This document shows positions 1 through 8,939 of a stretch of 64,000 nt of DNA, in pieces. Positions within the stretch are counted from its first letter, which is position 1, and the number at the start of each line of letters is the position of its first letter. The notes beneath the pieces were generated by a model. That model searched no databases and was not told the origin of the DNA. It saw only the letters and a program-made list of their open reading frames with translations. Source of the DNA: Hondaea fermentalgiana. Taxonomy: Eukaryota > Sar > Bigyra > Thraustochytrida > Thraustochytriidae. The stretch lies in assembly GCA_014084085.1 (NCBI GenBank), contig NPFB01000074.1, positions 154,085 through 218,084 of the forward strand. Reading direction: 5' to 3'. Both the position numbers and the translations under genes were made by a program.

Positions 1-121
1 TCGTCTTGGCGCAGTCCCGCCTTTCTGCTCTCCGCCACGAACGCCCACCTGCCGTCCTCTTCACGCAGAAGTCCACGCATGTTGCCTTGTTAACGATTAT
101 CAAGATACAATCAGAACTTAC

Positions 122-1749
122 CTGAGAATTTGTAGCGACGTGTTCGTGGAGAGCAAGTCTGCAATCGCTTTGCCGCCAACCTCGCTGATGCCGTTGAAGC
201 TGAGACTGTGTGTTGCCAGTGAAAACAACTTGAGATGTCAGTCTTGTAATTTCCGGATCTGGCGCAGGTGTGCCGTAAGAAGTCCTCTGCACCTATCTCA
301 AGCCCCCAACTTACTCCAAGGACGTAAGTACTGTATTCTCGCCCAGAGCATCGACGAGCGCCAAGACCCCATCGTCTCCAATATTGTTCTTCTCCTCGTC
401 CCACTCGCTTCCAAGACTGTTGACGTCGTGACAATGAGCGAGCCATGTGAGCCTTCAATCAATTCATTTCCAGGAGTCCCTCTCTTTGCTTGATATGACC
501 TTAACACCGAAATAAGGGTACCGGGGCAGGGTACTCGACCAGAGTATCTCGACGATAATTGCACGATGCCTTTCTTGTGTCACCACGACAAATCAATGCT
601 CAACTTACTCGAGCGAGCAGAGCGTAAAGTTTACGCTCAATGCGTGCGCGAAACCAACCGCGCCATCGACACCAATGCTGTTGCTCTTGAGACTGCATTT
701 TTTTAAATTAAAAGTCTGTAGTTGTTAGCCTCTTGCTTGTTATATAGCGGCGTCGTTACAGCGGCCTTTACCAGAGTCTTTCTTGTTGGTACTGTACCCT
801 AATGAACCCCGCAACAAGGTTCGACTTACGAAAGCGTGGTAAGGGAGCAGTTTTGGTGCAGGGCTTCGGCCAGAGCAGCGCCACCTTCTCCATGGATCCC
901 ATTCTTTTTGAGACTGGGTGATGGCGACAAGCACATAAAGTCAGTGTCCTCCTGGCGTTGTGCAATTATGCATTCAATTTCGACCACTCCGGTTCTATCC
1001 TTGCGCAAACATGCGCTTCCATCAAACCAAATTTCGCTCAAACGCTTACTTACTTCAACGAAACGAGCGACGTGTTCGTACCAAGCTCTTCTCCCAGCGC
1101 CATGGTCCCTTCGTCGCCGATAGAACGTTCGGTGAGACTGTTGATAATTTTGAAGAAAATCGTCAGTTGGCCGGATCGCACGAAACTTTTCAATTCCCTA
1201 ATAAGTAGGCACTTCAACGTACTCAATCGCTTTGACGCCGTTCCGCATCAGATCGATCGCCTTCTCGACCGCACGTTGCCCGCTGAGACCTTCTTCGAGG
1301 CCTTCTTCCTCGAGGTCTTCTTCCTCGGACGACTCATCCTCGCTCCCGCCACCGGCGCGATCTTCGTCGTCATTGTCCTCTTCTTCATGCCCGTCTTCAC
1401 CGCTATCGCCACCGCCGCCGCCATGATCATCGTAATAATTTTCGTCCTCATTGTCCTCATCGTCATCGCTTTCCCCTTCATCTCTCTCTCTGTACGCGTC
1501 ATCAGCCACGTTTCCGTCGTACGGCTCGTCCTCTTCTTCGTCCCTATGATTGTCAAGATGCTTATGGACGACCTCGTTTACGTCTTCGTCGTTGTCCGAA
1601 AGGTGACCGAGCGAAGCGTCATCTTGATCAGCCACATCATGCGCGAGAGAAGGCGCATGATCATCACCCTGGGCCCGAGGCGCCCGCTTCATGCGGGCAG
1701 TGAGCTTCTTGACGGTGTTCATCTTCTCGTCTTGAGAACCCGTGCACAC
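122..1749 (-). CDS. Acidic leucine-rich-repeat protein, one repeat per exon (3' end unresolved)
   Basis: Exon model on the minus strand: 1223..1749, 1054..1137, 830..913, 609..692, 315..416 and 122..205, with five introns of 140, 85, 109, 137 and 192 nt in no particular order. Exon 1 encodes about 176 residues that are extremely rich in Asp and Glu, with a Gly run, and it ends in the first half of a repeat (GVKAI). Each later exon encodes one repeat of the RanGAP/ribonuclease-inhibitor type, with the pattern L-x-x-N-x-I-G-x-x-G-A-x-x-x-A-x-A-L-x-x-N-x-x-L-x-x-L. Examples are NGIHGEGGAALAEAL and NSIGVDGAVGFAHAL. Four of the five are exactly 84 nt (28 residues); the fifth is 102 nt. All joins are phase 2. 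Every repeat exon starts TCT(C/T) after an AG, and each is followed by GTAAGT; exon 1 uses GTACGT. The last donor (GTAAGT at 116-121) shows that the gene continues to the left, but I could not place the next exon. Proteins of this shape act as binding scaffolds; no catalytic domain is seen. A second in-frame Met lies 27 nt inside exon 1. Confidence 0.82.
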
Positions 1750-2805
1750 GCTTGTCCTTTCTCTCCCTCTCTCTCAGTACTCGCTCGCCCTTTTTGCACC
1801 GCGCTGCGATCGCTCGTGCTGCCGCGTCGCTCCTCCTTTCTCCCTCCCCCCCACGCGCTACGCCCCCGCTCCGCTTGCTGCTGCCTCCTTCGCGTACGTG
1901 CTCCTGGACGCTCGTGAATGCTTCCGTCGTCTGTCTCGCTTCGTTTGAGCTCTGCTGCTGTTTGCTGCCGCGTATCTTCCTTCTCGCCTTGCGGTCGTCG
2001 CCTTGCGTCCCTTATTGTTAGTTACACTCGCGCAGCACACGCAAGCACACTCGCGCAGCATGCGATGTCTTGCTTCTACCGTACCGTCAACGCGAGAGGC
2101 GCGTCTCCCCCCTTCCTCCCCTTCTTCATCGCGTGCGCCGCGACGGGTGCTGCCGCACGCAGCCGTCTGCGCGCGACTCCCGACCCTCGTCTCTTCGCGA
2201 CCTTCGCTCCTCTGCTGCACGCGCTGCGACGAGAGAAGAGACCAGTCCGGCCGGCCGTCGCAGTCTTCGAGTTGAGGCGGCCCTCGCAGAGTCTGCCTCA
2301 AGTCGCGACCGACGCTGCCGTCGCAAAGGGAGGACGCGCGAGGGCTCAAACGGGATGTGCGTAGCAGAAGCAGCAGAAAGCGCAGGCCTAGGAACAGGGG
2401 CGGGAATGCAGTGGCGCGAGATTCATCGTGGGCGAACCCTGTGCCCACTCTCATCTTGAGCGCTTCCCGGCCGAGCGAGATGCTCCTTGACGCCCCCCAC
2501 CTTCGATTGGATTCGGTGCCGACGTCGGAGTGAATCTATAGGCCTATGGCCGACTACGGCCCACTCTCGCAGAGTCTAGGCCAGTACTCGCTTTCTCTTC
2601 GCGTGACTAACAGTGAGCACAAATTATCGTGGCGCTTCTTGTTCGATCGACTTGCCAGAACTTGGCCAAGGAGAGACATCGAGGTGGCTGGACCAAGAAC
2701 TGACTGTGAAGAAAACGAAAAGGCTTCGAAAGTGACAGCATGACAACAAGATCATCATTAATATTTTCTTTTGCATAACCTCGGTAGGACAGCAAGCAGC
2801 TCGTC
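1750..2805. other. Intergenic, GC-rich, no supported gene
   Basis: This stretch separates the start of the acidic LRR gene from the 3' end of the next minus-strand gene. Several ORFs of 60-200 codons occur, but all are Arg/Ser/Leu-rich readings of skewed GC-rich DNA and they overlap one another on both strands. It holds two AGGCCTA-type motifs: 2384-2390, and a perfect TAGGCCTA at 2539-2546. The part next to 1750 presumably holds the LRR gene promoter. Confidence 0.5.
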
Positions 2806-4167
2806 CTAACAAAGCCAATTGGGTGCAGAGAAAAGGCCGCAATAATTAAAGGGAAACCATGTGCTCGACGATGAGGGATACGGATATCGCATAAAAGTAT
2901 CGAGCAACCAAACTGCGAGCGCAAGACGATCCGAAAGAGGTGGGCTTGGAGTGGATGTGAGCTGCTGACCGCGTTCCACGAGGCGATTAAGCACGTCATC
3001 AAGATCCATCATTCGGGAATGATCATGTGCCTCGGCTTGGAAGCGTTCAACGTCAGTCTTGGTGCGGAAACAACGTGCACGATAAACAATCGAAATGCGC
3101 AAGTCCTCAGTTGCATAGCTTGCAACAAGGTCATTGCCAACAATCAGATCCCAACGGTCCGTTGTAGCATTATGTTGCAGTTTGCTGGGCTTGTTCTTGT
3201 CGATAAATGGAGGCTCCACTTCGGGTCGGTACACGGTCGTCGTATGAATGGACTTGCTACCATCAATCGCATTTCCGCTCCGAGGAAGAGGTGGCATGCG
3301 CTTATCGGACGTGGAGTCCTTGTTTGGCCAATAGACAAACTCGCCAAACTTGCTGGGGTTCTGGCGTACAGGGTCGAGAGCCCAGTCGCTCACGTACCCG
3401 ACGACCTGCACTTGGTCCACGAATTCGTCCTTGAAAAGCCCCGAAAAGCTCATGACGGCCAGCAGCCATTGCGGAAAGGCAAAGCGGGAGGCACCCCAAA
3501 AGTACACGCCATCGACGTGAGTAGCGACTGCTTGTCCGGGGATTTGTACGATAAAATTGAATTGAAAGGGATCGAGATGCTGTTTATGCGAAGGGCACAC
3601 CTGCGCGGCAGCGTCGAGAAAGTCTTTGGAGTCAAAGAGGGAGCGAATAATAGCGTGCTCTTGCGCATCGATATCAAAAATGTAAATGCCAAATGTCTGC
3701 AAGCGCGAAAATAGCGTACCAAGATTTTCCTTGAGGCCGTCAATTCCGCCCGTGAGCCCAAAGGCCCGGGCCACGTCGATGCGGCCTGGCAAAATGCACT
3801 GCGTGCGGTTCTTGTTGGGCATAAGGTAGCGATGCGCGCACGTTCCGTCTGCTTCAAGTGGCTGGGCCTCGCCAATATGCTCGTGCTTGACCTCGTAGAA
3901 GTTGGTGTCTGCGCTATTGGACGGGATCACTCCTTTGGTTTTGAGAAGGTCTAAAAGCGCGCTTTGCGTCTCGCGATTCACCAGCTCCGGTACAAAGACT
4001 GCTGCCTGGTTCTGCATGTGGCTTGGGATCGGCGTACGCACCATATAGTGCAAGACGAGGTGCGCGACGACGGCCGTCACGGCGGCGGCGGCCGTCCGAA
4101 GACCCCATCTCTGCATCGTCGACCTGCTCGTGCGCGCGCGCTCGCTTTCGTCCAGTGCCGCGGACAT
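2806..4167 (-). CDS. Type II membrane protein, possible 2-oxoglutarate/Fe(II) oxygenase
   Basis: The protein is 453 residues. The N-terminus is short and hydrophilic, followed by one membrane segment at about residues 24-44 (TAAAAVTAVVAHLVLHYMV). The rest should therefore face the ER/Golgi lumen or the cell exterior. The soluble part begins with AVFVPELVNRETQSALLDLL, the kind of opening seen in prolyl-4-hydroxylase-like oxygenases. It contains an H-x-D pair in QIPGQAVATHVDGVYFWGA, which would suit iron binding, a later His (SIHTTTVYRPE), and an Arg-containing strand (DLRISIVYRARCF) that could bind 2-oxoglutarate. The assignment rests on this motif order only. Spacing between the last His and the Arg is longer than usual, so a glycosyltransferase-like or otherwise unknown lumenal enzyme is not excluded. 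The last 40 residues look less protein-like and a 3' intron is possible. It is transcribed divergently from the gene at 4854. Confidence 0.6.
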   Translation of the reverse strand: MSAALDESERARTSRSTMQRWGLRTAAAAVTAVVAHLVLHYMVRTPIPSHMQNQAAVFVPELVNRETQSALLDLLKTKGVIPSNSADTNFYEVKHEHIGEAQPLEADGTCAHRYLMPNKNRTQCILPGRIDVARAFGLTGGIDGLKENLGTLFSRLQTFGIYIFDIDAQEHAIIRSLFDSKDFLDAAAQVCPSHKQHLDPFQFNFIVQIPGQAVATHVDGVYFWGASRFAFPQWLLAVMSFSGLFKDEFVDQVQVVGYVSDWALDPVRQNPSKFGEFVYWPNKDSTSDKRMPPLPRSGNAIDGSKSIHTTTVYRPEVEPPFIDKNKPSKLQHNATTDRWDLIVGNDLVASYATEDLRISIVYRARCFRTKTDVERFQAEAHDHSRMMDLDDVLNRLVERGQQLTSTPSPPLSDRLALAVWLLDTFMRYPYPSSSSTWFPFNYCGLFSAPNWLC

Positions 4168-4853
4168 GCTCTCCCGCTAATTGCTTTCCAGGTTTGCCTC
4201 GCTCTCGCGCGCAATCCTTGACTGACTCAAGGGTCGGGCGCAAGCGCGTCTGGGACTCCGGAAGCAGTACTAGCAGTACTACCCCGGCGGATTTGCCATC
4301 CTCTAGGGGGCTTTTCCGGACCAAATCACCGCGCGGACGGGGTGTGTGCGAAAGAAAGGCCTATTCATACTACAAGCGGCGGTATACTACTGTGCCACCT
4401 TTTGCGAGAATGTCGAGTCATCGCGAGCAAATGCAAATCGCTTCCGCTGCTGGGAGGCCCAGCAACAGGCCGGTCGCGATCGCTTTGCCGTGAAGGGTCT
4501 CATTGTCAGAAGCGGTAGGCTATGGAGGATTGGCTGCTTTGGCAAGTGTCGCATCATTCACAGTCAATCGTTCATGGGCCGCCAATCTATCGAGACCTAT
4601 CCTCCCAATGGCTGGCCGGCCATTCTGACCGCTTCTCGGGCGCGACCGTCGTCTCTTTCGACCGCCAGGCAGGCTTTCTAGACAAACAAGGATGTGATTG
4701 ATGTCTTGACTGGATGGTGGGCGTTGCGGCCGCTGCACGTGCACGGAACGTTCAAAGACAAACATGGGCAAGGCAAACTGACTGTGAGTGCAGTGCCAGC
4801 CAGCATTTCCCGTATGCGATTGATCGATCGCAGCGAGCGAGCGACCACGGACA
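4168..4853. promoter_or_regulatory. Shared intergenic region of a divergent gene pair
   Basis: These 686 bases separate the starts of two divergently transcribed genes and must hold both promoters and 5' leaders. No recognisable TATA box stands out. An AAGGCCTA motif lies at about 4356-4363. ORFs in this stretch run through low-complexity GC-rich DNA and are not convincing. Confidence 0.45.
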
Positions 4854-5960
4854 ATGGCGTCGTCATCATCATCAGCAGCAGCAGCGGCAACAGCAGCGGT
4901 GCGCGCCCGCCTCCAGCGTCTCCTGCAAGAGCACGAGTTCGACGCGAGCGCGACAGCCTCTGCGAACCTGAGCTGGAAACCTGAGGTGGCAGAGAACCAC
5001 CATCTACGCGATGAGGCCGCGACGTACGAGCTCCCGCTCGCCTTGTGCGCGGCACTACTTGCACCAGGAGAAACAAAATACAGCGACGCACGTGATGATG
5101 GAGAGCCTCTGTGCCATGTGAAGCAAACGCAAGACGCAAATGGCGCCGCGAGTAGCGAAGAAAAGGATTCGAGCGGACCAGAAGAAGACCTTGGCGACTT
5201 TGGGCCCTGGGCCCAGAAGCCCGCCTTGGACTGCCTCATGAACTGCCTTGACGCATGGGAGTCTTCGCAAAGCCCTCCGTCACGACCAGCTTTCTCCATG
5301 ACAGTCCCAGGGGTCGTTGAGGTCGAAAAAGACCTCGCGGAGCGACCTCTTGCGTGCGCGTCGATTATTGCAGCGTGGCAAGCGCTCAAGACGGTCTGCG
5401 CAAGTGAAACCTCGCAAACGCAATGCAGCACAAACGTGGATAAAAGTGTAGATGCGCTCTTTCAAGCGCTGGGCGTTGGTGGCGTGCTGCAGCTGCTCGG
5501 CCATCGCATGACCATTGGAACGCTTCCTGTGCTTTGTCCTGCCGTGAGTCTGCTGCTGTCGGCCTTTGAGAAGCCGAATCGTGAGGGCAAGCCTCTTTCT
5601 GTCGGTGGTCGGGCTCTTGCCAAGCATTGCACGCGAGGCGCCGCAGACTGGTGGGGCGGTGCCAATGGCAACGATGCCGCCAAAAATGCCCGGGCACGAG
5701 CACGATTGCTTTACATTCTTCGCGATGCGTCTTGGGTCAACGTGCACGTGCTTCCTGCGGGCGACAAGCAGACAGCCCTCGCTGTTGCGGAAATCCGCTG
5801 TGCGGAAGGATATGGAGCGCGCTGGACTGCAGACGGGAAGATGTTCCGAGGCTTTCTCGAGCCCGTGGCCTACTTTCAGCACGGCCGTGTGTCCTCCGGC
5901 CAAGCCGAGTCCGCCACTTCTGGTGTCGATGATTCCTCGGGACTGTCGTCAACAGCATGA
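4854..5960 (+). CDS. Conserved eukaryotic protein of unknown function
   Basis: The protein is 368 residues. The start is a Ser/Ala-rich leader (MASSSSSAAAAATAAV). The middle is acidic and variable (around SSEEKDSSGPEEDLG, about residue 105-115). The best-conserved-looking part is the C-terminal third, about residues 245-345, with GGRALAKHCTRGAADWWGG, then NDAAKNARARARLLYIL, then a strand-rich part with SWVNVHVLP and EGYGARWTADGKMFRGFLEP. From memory, this Trp-Gly / NLHI-like / GYGARW...FxGFLEP pattern matches a plant family of unknown function (Arabidopsis FYD-like, At3g12570). I cannot test that here. No catalytic motif, signal peptide or membrane segment is evident, so a soluble cytosolic protein is the simplest reading. 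The ATG at 4854 opens the frame and begins the acidic-to-neutral composition switch. Confidence 0.8.
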   Translation: MASSSSSAAAAATAAVRARLQRLLQEHEFDASATASANLSWKPEVAENHHLRDEAATYELPLALCAALLAPGETKYSDARDDGEPLCHVKQTQDANGAASSEEKDSSGPEEDLGDFGPWAQKPALDCLMNCLDAWESSQSPPSRPAFSMTVPGVVEVEKDLAERPLACASIIAAWQALKTVCASETSQTQCSTNVDKSVDALFQALGVGGVLQLLGHRMTIGTLPVLCPAVSLLLSAFEKPNREGKPLSVGGRALAKHCTRGAADWWGGANGNDAAKNARARARLLYILRDASWVNVHVLPAGDKQTALAVAEIRCAEGYGARWTADGKMFRGFLEPVAYFQHGRVSSGQAESATSGVDDSSGLSSTA

Positions 5961-6737
5961 TGAATGACATAAAGAGTCTCTCAACTCGCTTCATGATTAT
6001 TATTGTGCATAGTACTACATTCATTGCAACCCAAACATCTTTCAGGCCAAGCTATGTCGGCCAACCGTGACCTCTTCCCTTTTCCACCCCTTGCATTCGC
6101 TAATGTCTCTGTCCCATCTCGCCTCGCCTCGCCTCGCCTCGCGTGGGACGGACCAGGCCGGACCAGGCGAGATCCCCCCCTCTCACGTGCGATCCGGCCG
6201 TCGTCATCGCAACAGCTCATTCAACAGCTCATTCCTTTCCTCACGGCCGCGAGCTCGAGCATCCGCCAGGCAGCCAGGCAGGGTCGGCTCAGCTCAGCCC
6301 AGCCACCTTTTCTATGCTCGCATGGGCTCGTCGCATGGCTTGGCTCGTGGCTGGCCGCTGCCGTGAGCCGCGCCGAGCGCCCCGCATCGGGCGCCTGCTG
6401 CCCCGCTTGCGCCGCACACAGGCCGCCAAAGGGCCGGGCACAACGCGGCGCCCAAACCTCGATCCTGCGCGGCGACGCACGCACGCGACGCGCACCGAGG
6501 GCCTCCAGGGCGGGCGCGAGGGCGGCGCGAGCTCGAGCGGGCGCCGGGCGGCCTGGCCCCGAGCGGCCTCCAGACCCGCCTCGCCTGCCGCCGCTGGCAA
6601 GGCCACGCGGCCGGCCAAGCCGCGAGCGAGGCGACGAGCACGCTGCAGCAGGCGAGCTCGCGAGCTGACCAGGCCCGGACACCGACCGGCAAGGCAGAGG
6701 CAGCGAGGCCGCGGGCGGGCAGACGACGCGCGCAGCC
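5961..6737. other. Intergenic and probable 5' leader, GC-rich
   Basis: No supported gene. It contains a short CTCGC pentamer array (about 6118-6142) and very GC-rich DNA up to the ATG at 6738. The long ORFs here are in frames unrelated to the downstream gene. They are dominated by Ala, Arg, Pro and Gly and appear on both strands, as expected for compositionally biased non-coding sequence. Confidence 0.5.
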
Positions 6738-8279
6738 ATGGCGAACCAGAGCACGGCCAAGTCCGGCGCGGCGTCCGGACTCATCGAGGTGATGCCCGAC
6801 GAACGACGCGTCGTGGTGGACGACGAGGTCAAAGAAGTCACGATGAAGCCCCTGCCCACGACCAGCGGCGGCACCAGCGGCGGCACCAGCGGCGGCGGCA
6901 GCACGGCGCAAAAGAGCCTCTCCGGCAAACTAGGATCCATCGTGCGCTGGGTGAGCGACTCTTTCGGCGGCAAGAAATACGAGGCGAAACTCATGGAAAA
7001 CTTGCGGCGATCCACCATGTTCAGGTACTGCTCCGAGCAGTCGCGCTTGAGTCTGGCCAACTCGATGGAACTTGAGACCTTCAGCAAGGGCGACGTGCTC
7101 ATGATCCAGGGCGAACCTCAAACCTCGGCAATCATCATTGTTGATGGCACTGTGGCACGTTTGCGCCTTATTGACGATCAGCTTCATCAAATGGCAACCC
7201 TTGGGTCCTCTGGCAGCTCCGCCACAATTGGCATGCTCCACGTTATTCGAGAGGAGAAGGCCTTTTCCACGGTGCGCGCGCTCACGGACGGCGCCTGCTT
7301 CCGGCTTTCGAGCGAGGTCTTTCGCGAGCTTCTCGAGGAGTCGCCCGAGTTTGCGCAAGAGTGCGTCTTCTCGCTCTGTAAAGAAGTCCGCGCGCACACC
7401 AAGCTCAAGCGCACGCCCCTTTTTCTCCAAAGCGGAAAGGCGATGCCTGCGGAGCCGCTCCCCTGGTTCGCCGTGTCCTGCGCGGCAGCCCTCGAGTCCT
7501 TTTACCGCTCGGGTCTCAATGCCGTCCTTAACGCTAAACTCACTGGTTCTCCGCGGGGCGCCCTCTTTCCCAACATGCACGTTCAGCTCCCTGTTCGCGT
7601 CCTCTACATTAACGGTTTCAAGGGCTTGCGCCATGTGCTCGACAGCCGCGTCCACGTTTCCGAGTACGACAATCCGGAGCTCGTGGGTCTCGGTCTCGCG
7701 CTTTTGCCCGGCGTGGTCATGACGCCCATTAGCTCAATTCTCGAGGCCTGCAACGCCGGGCATGTCAACCCAGAGCCTCTCCATTCGCGTTGGACGCGAG
7801 GTCTTGTGCCGCGCGCTGCCCGCGAAGTTCTCTTTGGCGTCGGCATCAATCAGCTCTCTGACTTTTTCGAGGAGCGCATGGAGATCTTTGATTCTCAGAA
7901 CATGCGCAATCTTGGTGGCAGCCTTTTGGCGGGCGTTGTGGCCGGCTACCTCAGCCACATCCCTCACAATCTGTCGACGCTCAAGCTCATGACGCCGCAA
8001 AAGTCGTATGGCCAACTTTTTAGAGAGTTGCAGACCCCATGGAACAAGTGGTTCGACAGGGAATTTATGCCAATTCCTCGCAAGTCGAGGACCTCTTCGC
8101 CTGCTCGCCAGGCCCTCCGATCCATCATGGTCCCCGCCTTCACCTGTTTGCTGCCAAAGGGAGCGCTCATCCGCACCACGCAGATTGCCGGCTCCTTTCT
8201 CATTATCAACACAACCATTAACTGGCTCTCGCACATCAATGTCAAAGTATCGGTATCGCGTACACCGAGCAGTTCCTAA
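6738..8279 (+). CDS. Cyclic-nucleotide-binding-like domain fused to mitochondrial-carrier-like domain
   Basis: The protein is 513 residues. After a Gly/Ser/Thr-rich linker (GGTSGGTSGGGS, about 45-57), residues about 90-220 read as a CAP_ED/cNMP-binding fold: MFRYCSEQSRLSLANSMELE, FSKGDVLMIQGEP, IIIVDGTVARL, and a closing helix FRELLEESPEFAQECVFSL. The phosphate-binding cassette is degenerate: IGMLHVIREEKAFSTVRAL stands where GE-L-...-PRAATV is usual, so cAMP/cGMP binding is doubtful. Residues about 240-510 resemble an SLC25 carrier. They include RGLVPRAAREVLFGVGINQL, GSLLAGVVAGYLSHIPHNLSTLK (in the place of the Px[DE]xx[RK] signature) and a final LLPKGALIRTTQIAGSFLI. The charged signature residues are partly lost. 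The likely location is a mitochondrial or other organelle membrane. The fusion is unusual, and the carrier half may be structural rather than a transporter. Confidence 0.72.
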   Translation: MANQSTAKSGAASGLIEVMPDERRVVVDDEVKEVTMKPLPTTSGGTSGGTSGGGSTAQKSLSGKLGSIVRWVSDSFGGKKYEAKLMENLRRSTMFRYCSEQSRLSLANSMELETFSKGDVLMIQGEPQTSAIIIVDGTVARLRLIDDQLHQMATLGSSGSSATIGMLHVIREEKAFSTVRALTDGACFRLSSEVFRELLEESPEFAQECVFSLCKEVRAHTKLKRTPLFLQSGKAMPAEPLPWFAVSCAAALESFYRSGLNAVLNAKLTGSPRGALFPNMHVQLPVRVLYINGFKGLRHVLDSRVHVSEYDNPELVGLGLALLPGVVMTPISSILEACNAGHVNPEPLHSRWTRGLVPRAAREVLFGVGINQLSDFFEERMEIFDSQNMRNLGGSLLAGVVAGYLSHIPHNLSTLKLMTPQKSYGQLFRELQTPWNKWFDREFMPIPRKSRTSSPARQALRSIMVPAFTCLLPKGALIRTTQIAGSFLIINTTINWLSHINVKVSVSRTPSSS

Positions 8280-8939
8280 AACACCCATTTTAATTCTTTT
8301 ACACGTAGGTAAAGGCTACTACTAGTTTGTCGCGGGCTCAGGCCGGGCACGAACGATGCAGGCGGAAATTCAGAAACCTTGACTTCCCTTCTTCATTTTC
8401 CAGCTCGTCGCGACGCGTCGCCTCGCCCTGCATCACGTCGTATCGCATCGCAACTCATTGATCTTTTGCGTTTCGCGAGTATTCCAGGGACCTCGGGCAA
8501 ATTTCGCGTTCAATCCTCCGTCAACGTCATCAAGGCCCTCTGTACCTTGGCAGACTAAGTTTTCGTTGTTCCTCTTTTTCAGCTGCAATGTCTGTCCCTC
8601 ATGCGCGTCGTTGCCAACGCTGTCGCGAAGAACTCTCTCATCCGGACTGCAGCCGGCCGCTCGTCAGCTTCATTGCTCACTGTCAGGTCAGCGTGTGAGG
8701 ACATCTCGGCACATTTCCTCGACAAAAGCACCGTCGACGTTTTTCTATGGTGAGGATCTTCGTTCGTGGGAGCACCAGCTGCAGACAGAATCAAAACTCC
8801 TGGTTAGCGGTGGCAGGCGGCCAGGGGGGCTTGTTGACGTAGACGGCGACCTACGACAACGACGACGACACGGAAGAAGGAGAACAAGACCCTAACTGCT
8901 GCATACGAGCCGGACGGTGAGTCTGAGACAAGACAGCAA
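8280..8939. other. Intergenic; possible 5' exon of the ATPase gene
   Basis: No firmly supported gene. Two overlapping short frames start at ATG 8588 and ATG 8601. The second reads as an Ala/Ser/Arg-rich presequence-like peptide (MRVVANAVAKNSLIRTAAGR). The frame of the ATPase is also open for about 95 nt upstream of its ATG at 8940. A spliced N-terminal extension is therefore possible, but I could not find a donor-acceptor pair that joins the frames cleanly. Confidence 0.35.

Noticed and set aside
1858..2454. 198-codon minus-strand ORF and overlapping plus-strand ORFs
   Set aside because: Arg/Ser/Ala/Leu-biased, mutually overlapping on both strands, no recognisable family; typical of GC-rich non-coding DNA.
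6143..7102. 310-codon plus-strand and 293-codon minus-strand ORFs
   Set aside because: They overlap the start of the cNMP/carrier gene in other frames and are Ala/Arg/Pro-rich shadows.
8588..8760. Possible N-terminal exon of the copper ATPase (presequence-like or Cys-containing peptide)
   Set aside because: Candidate donors exist, but none joins the open ATPase frame cleanly; kept as a possibility only.
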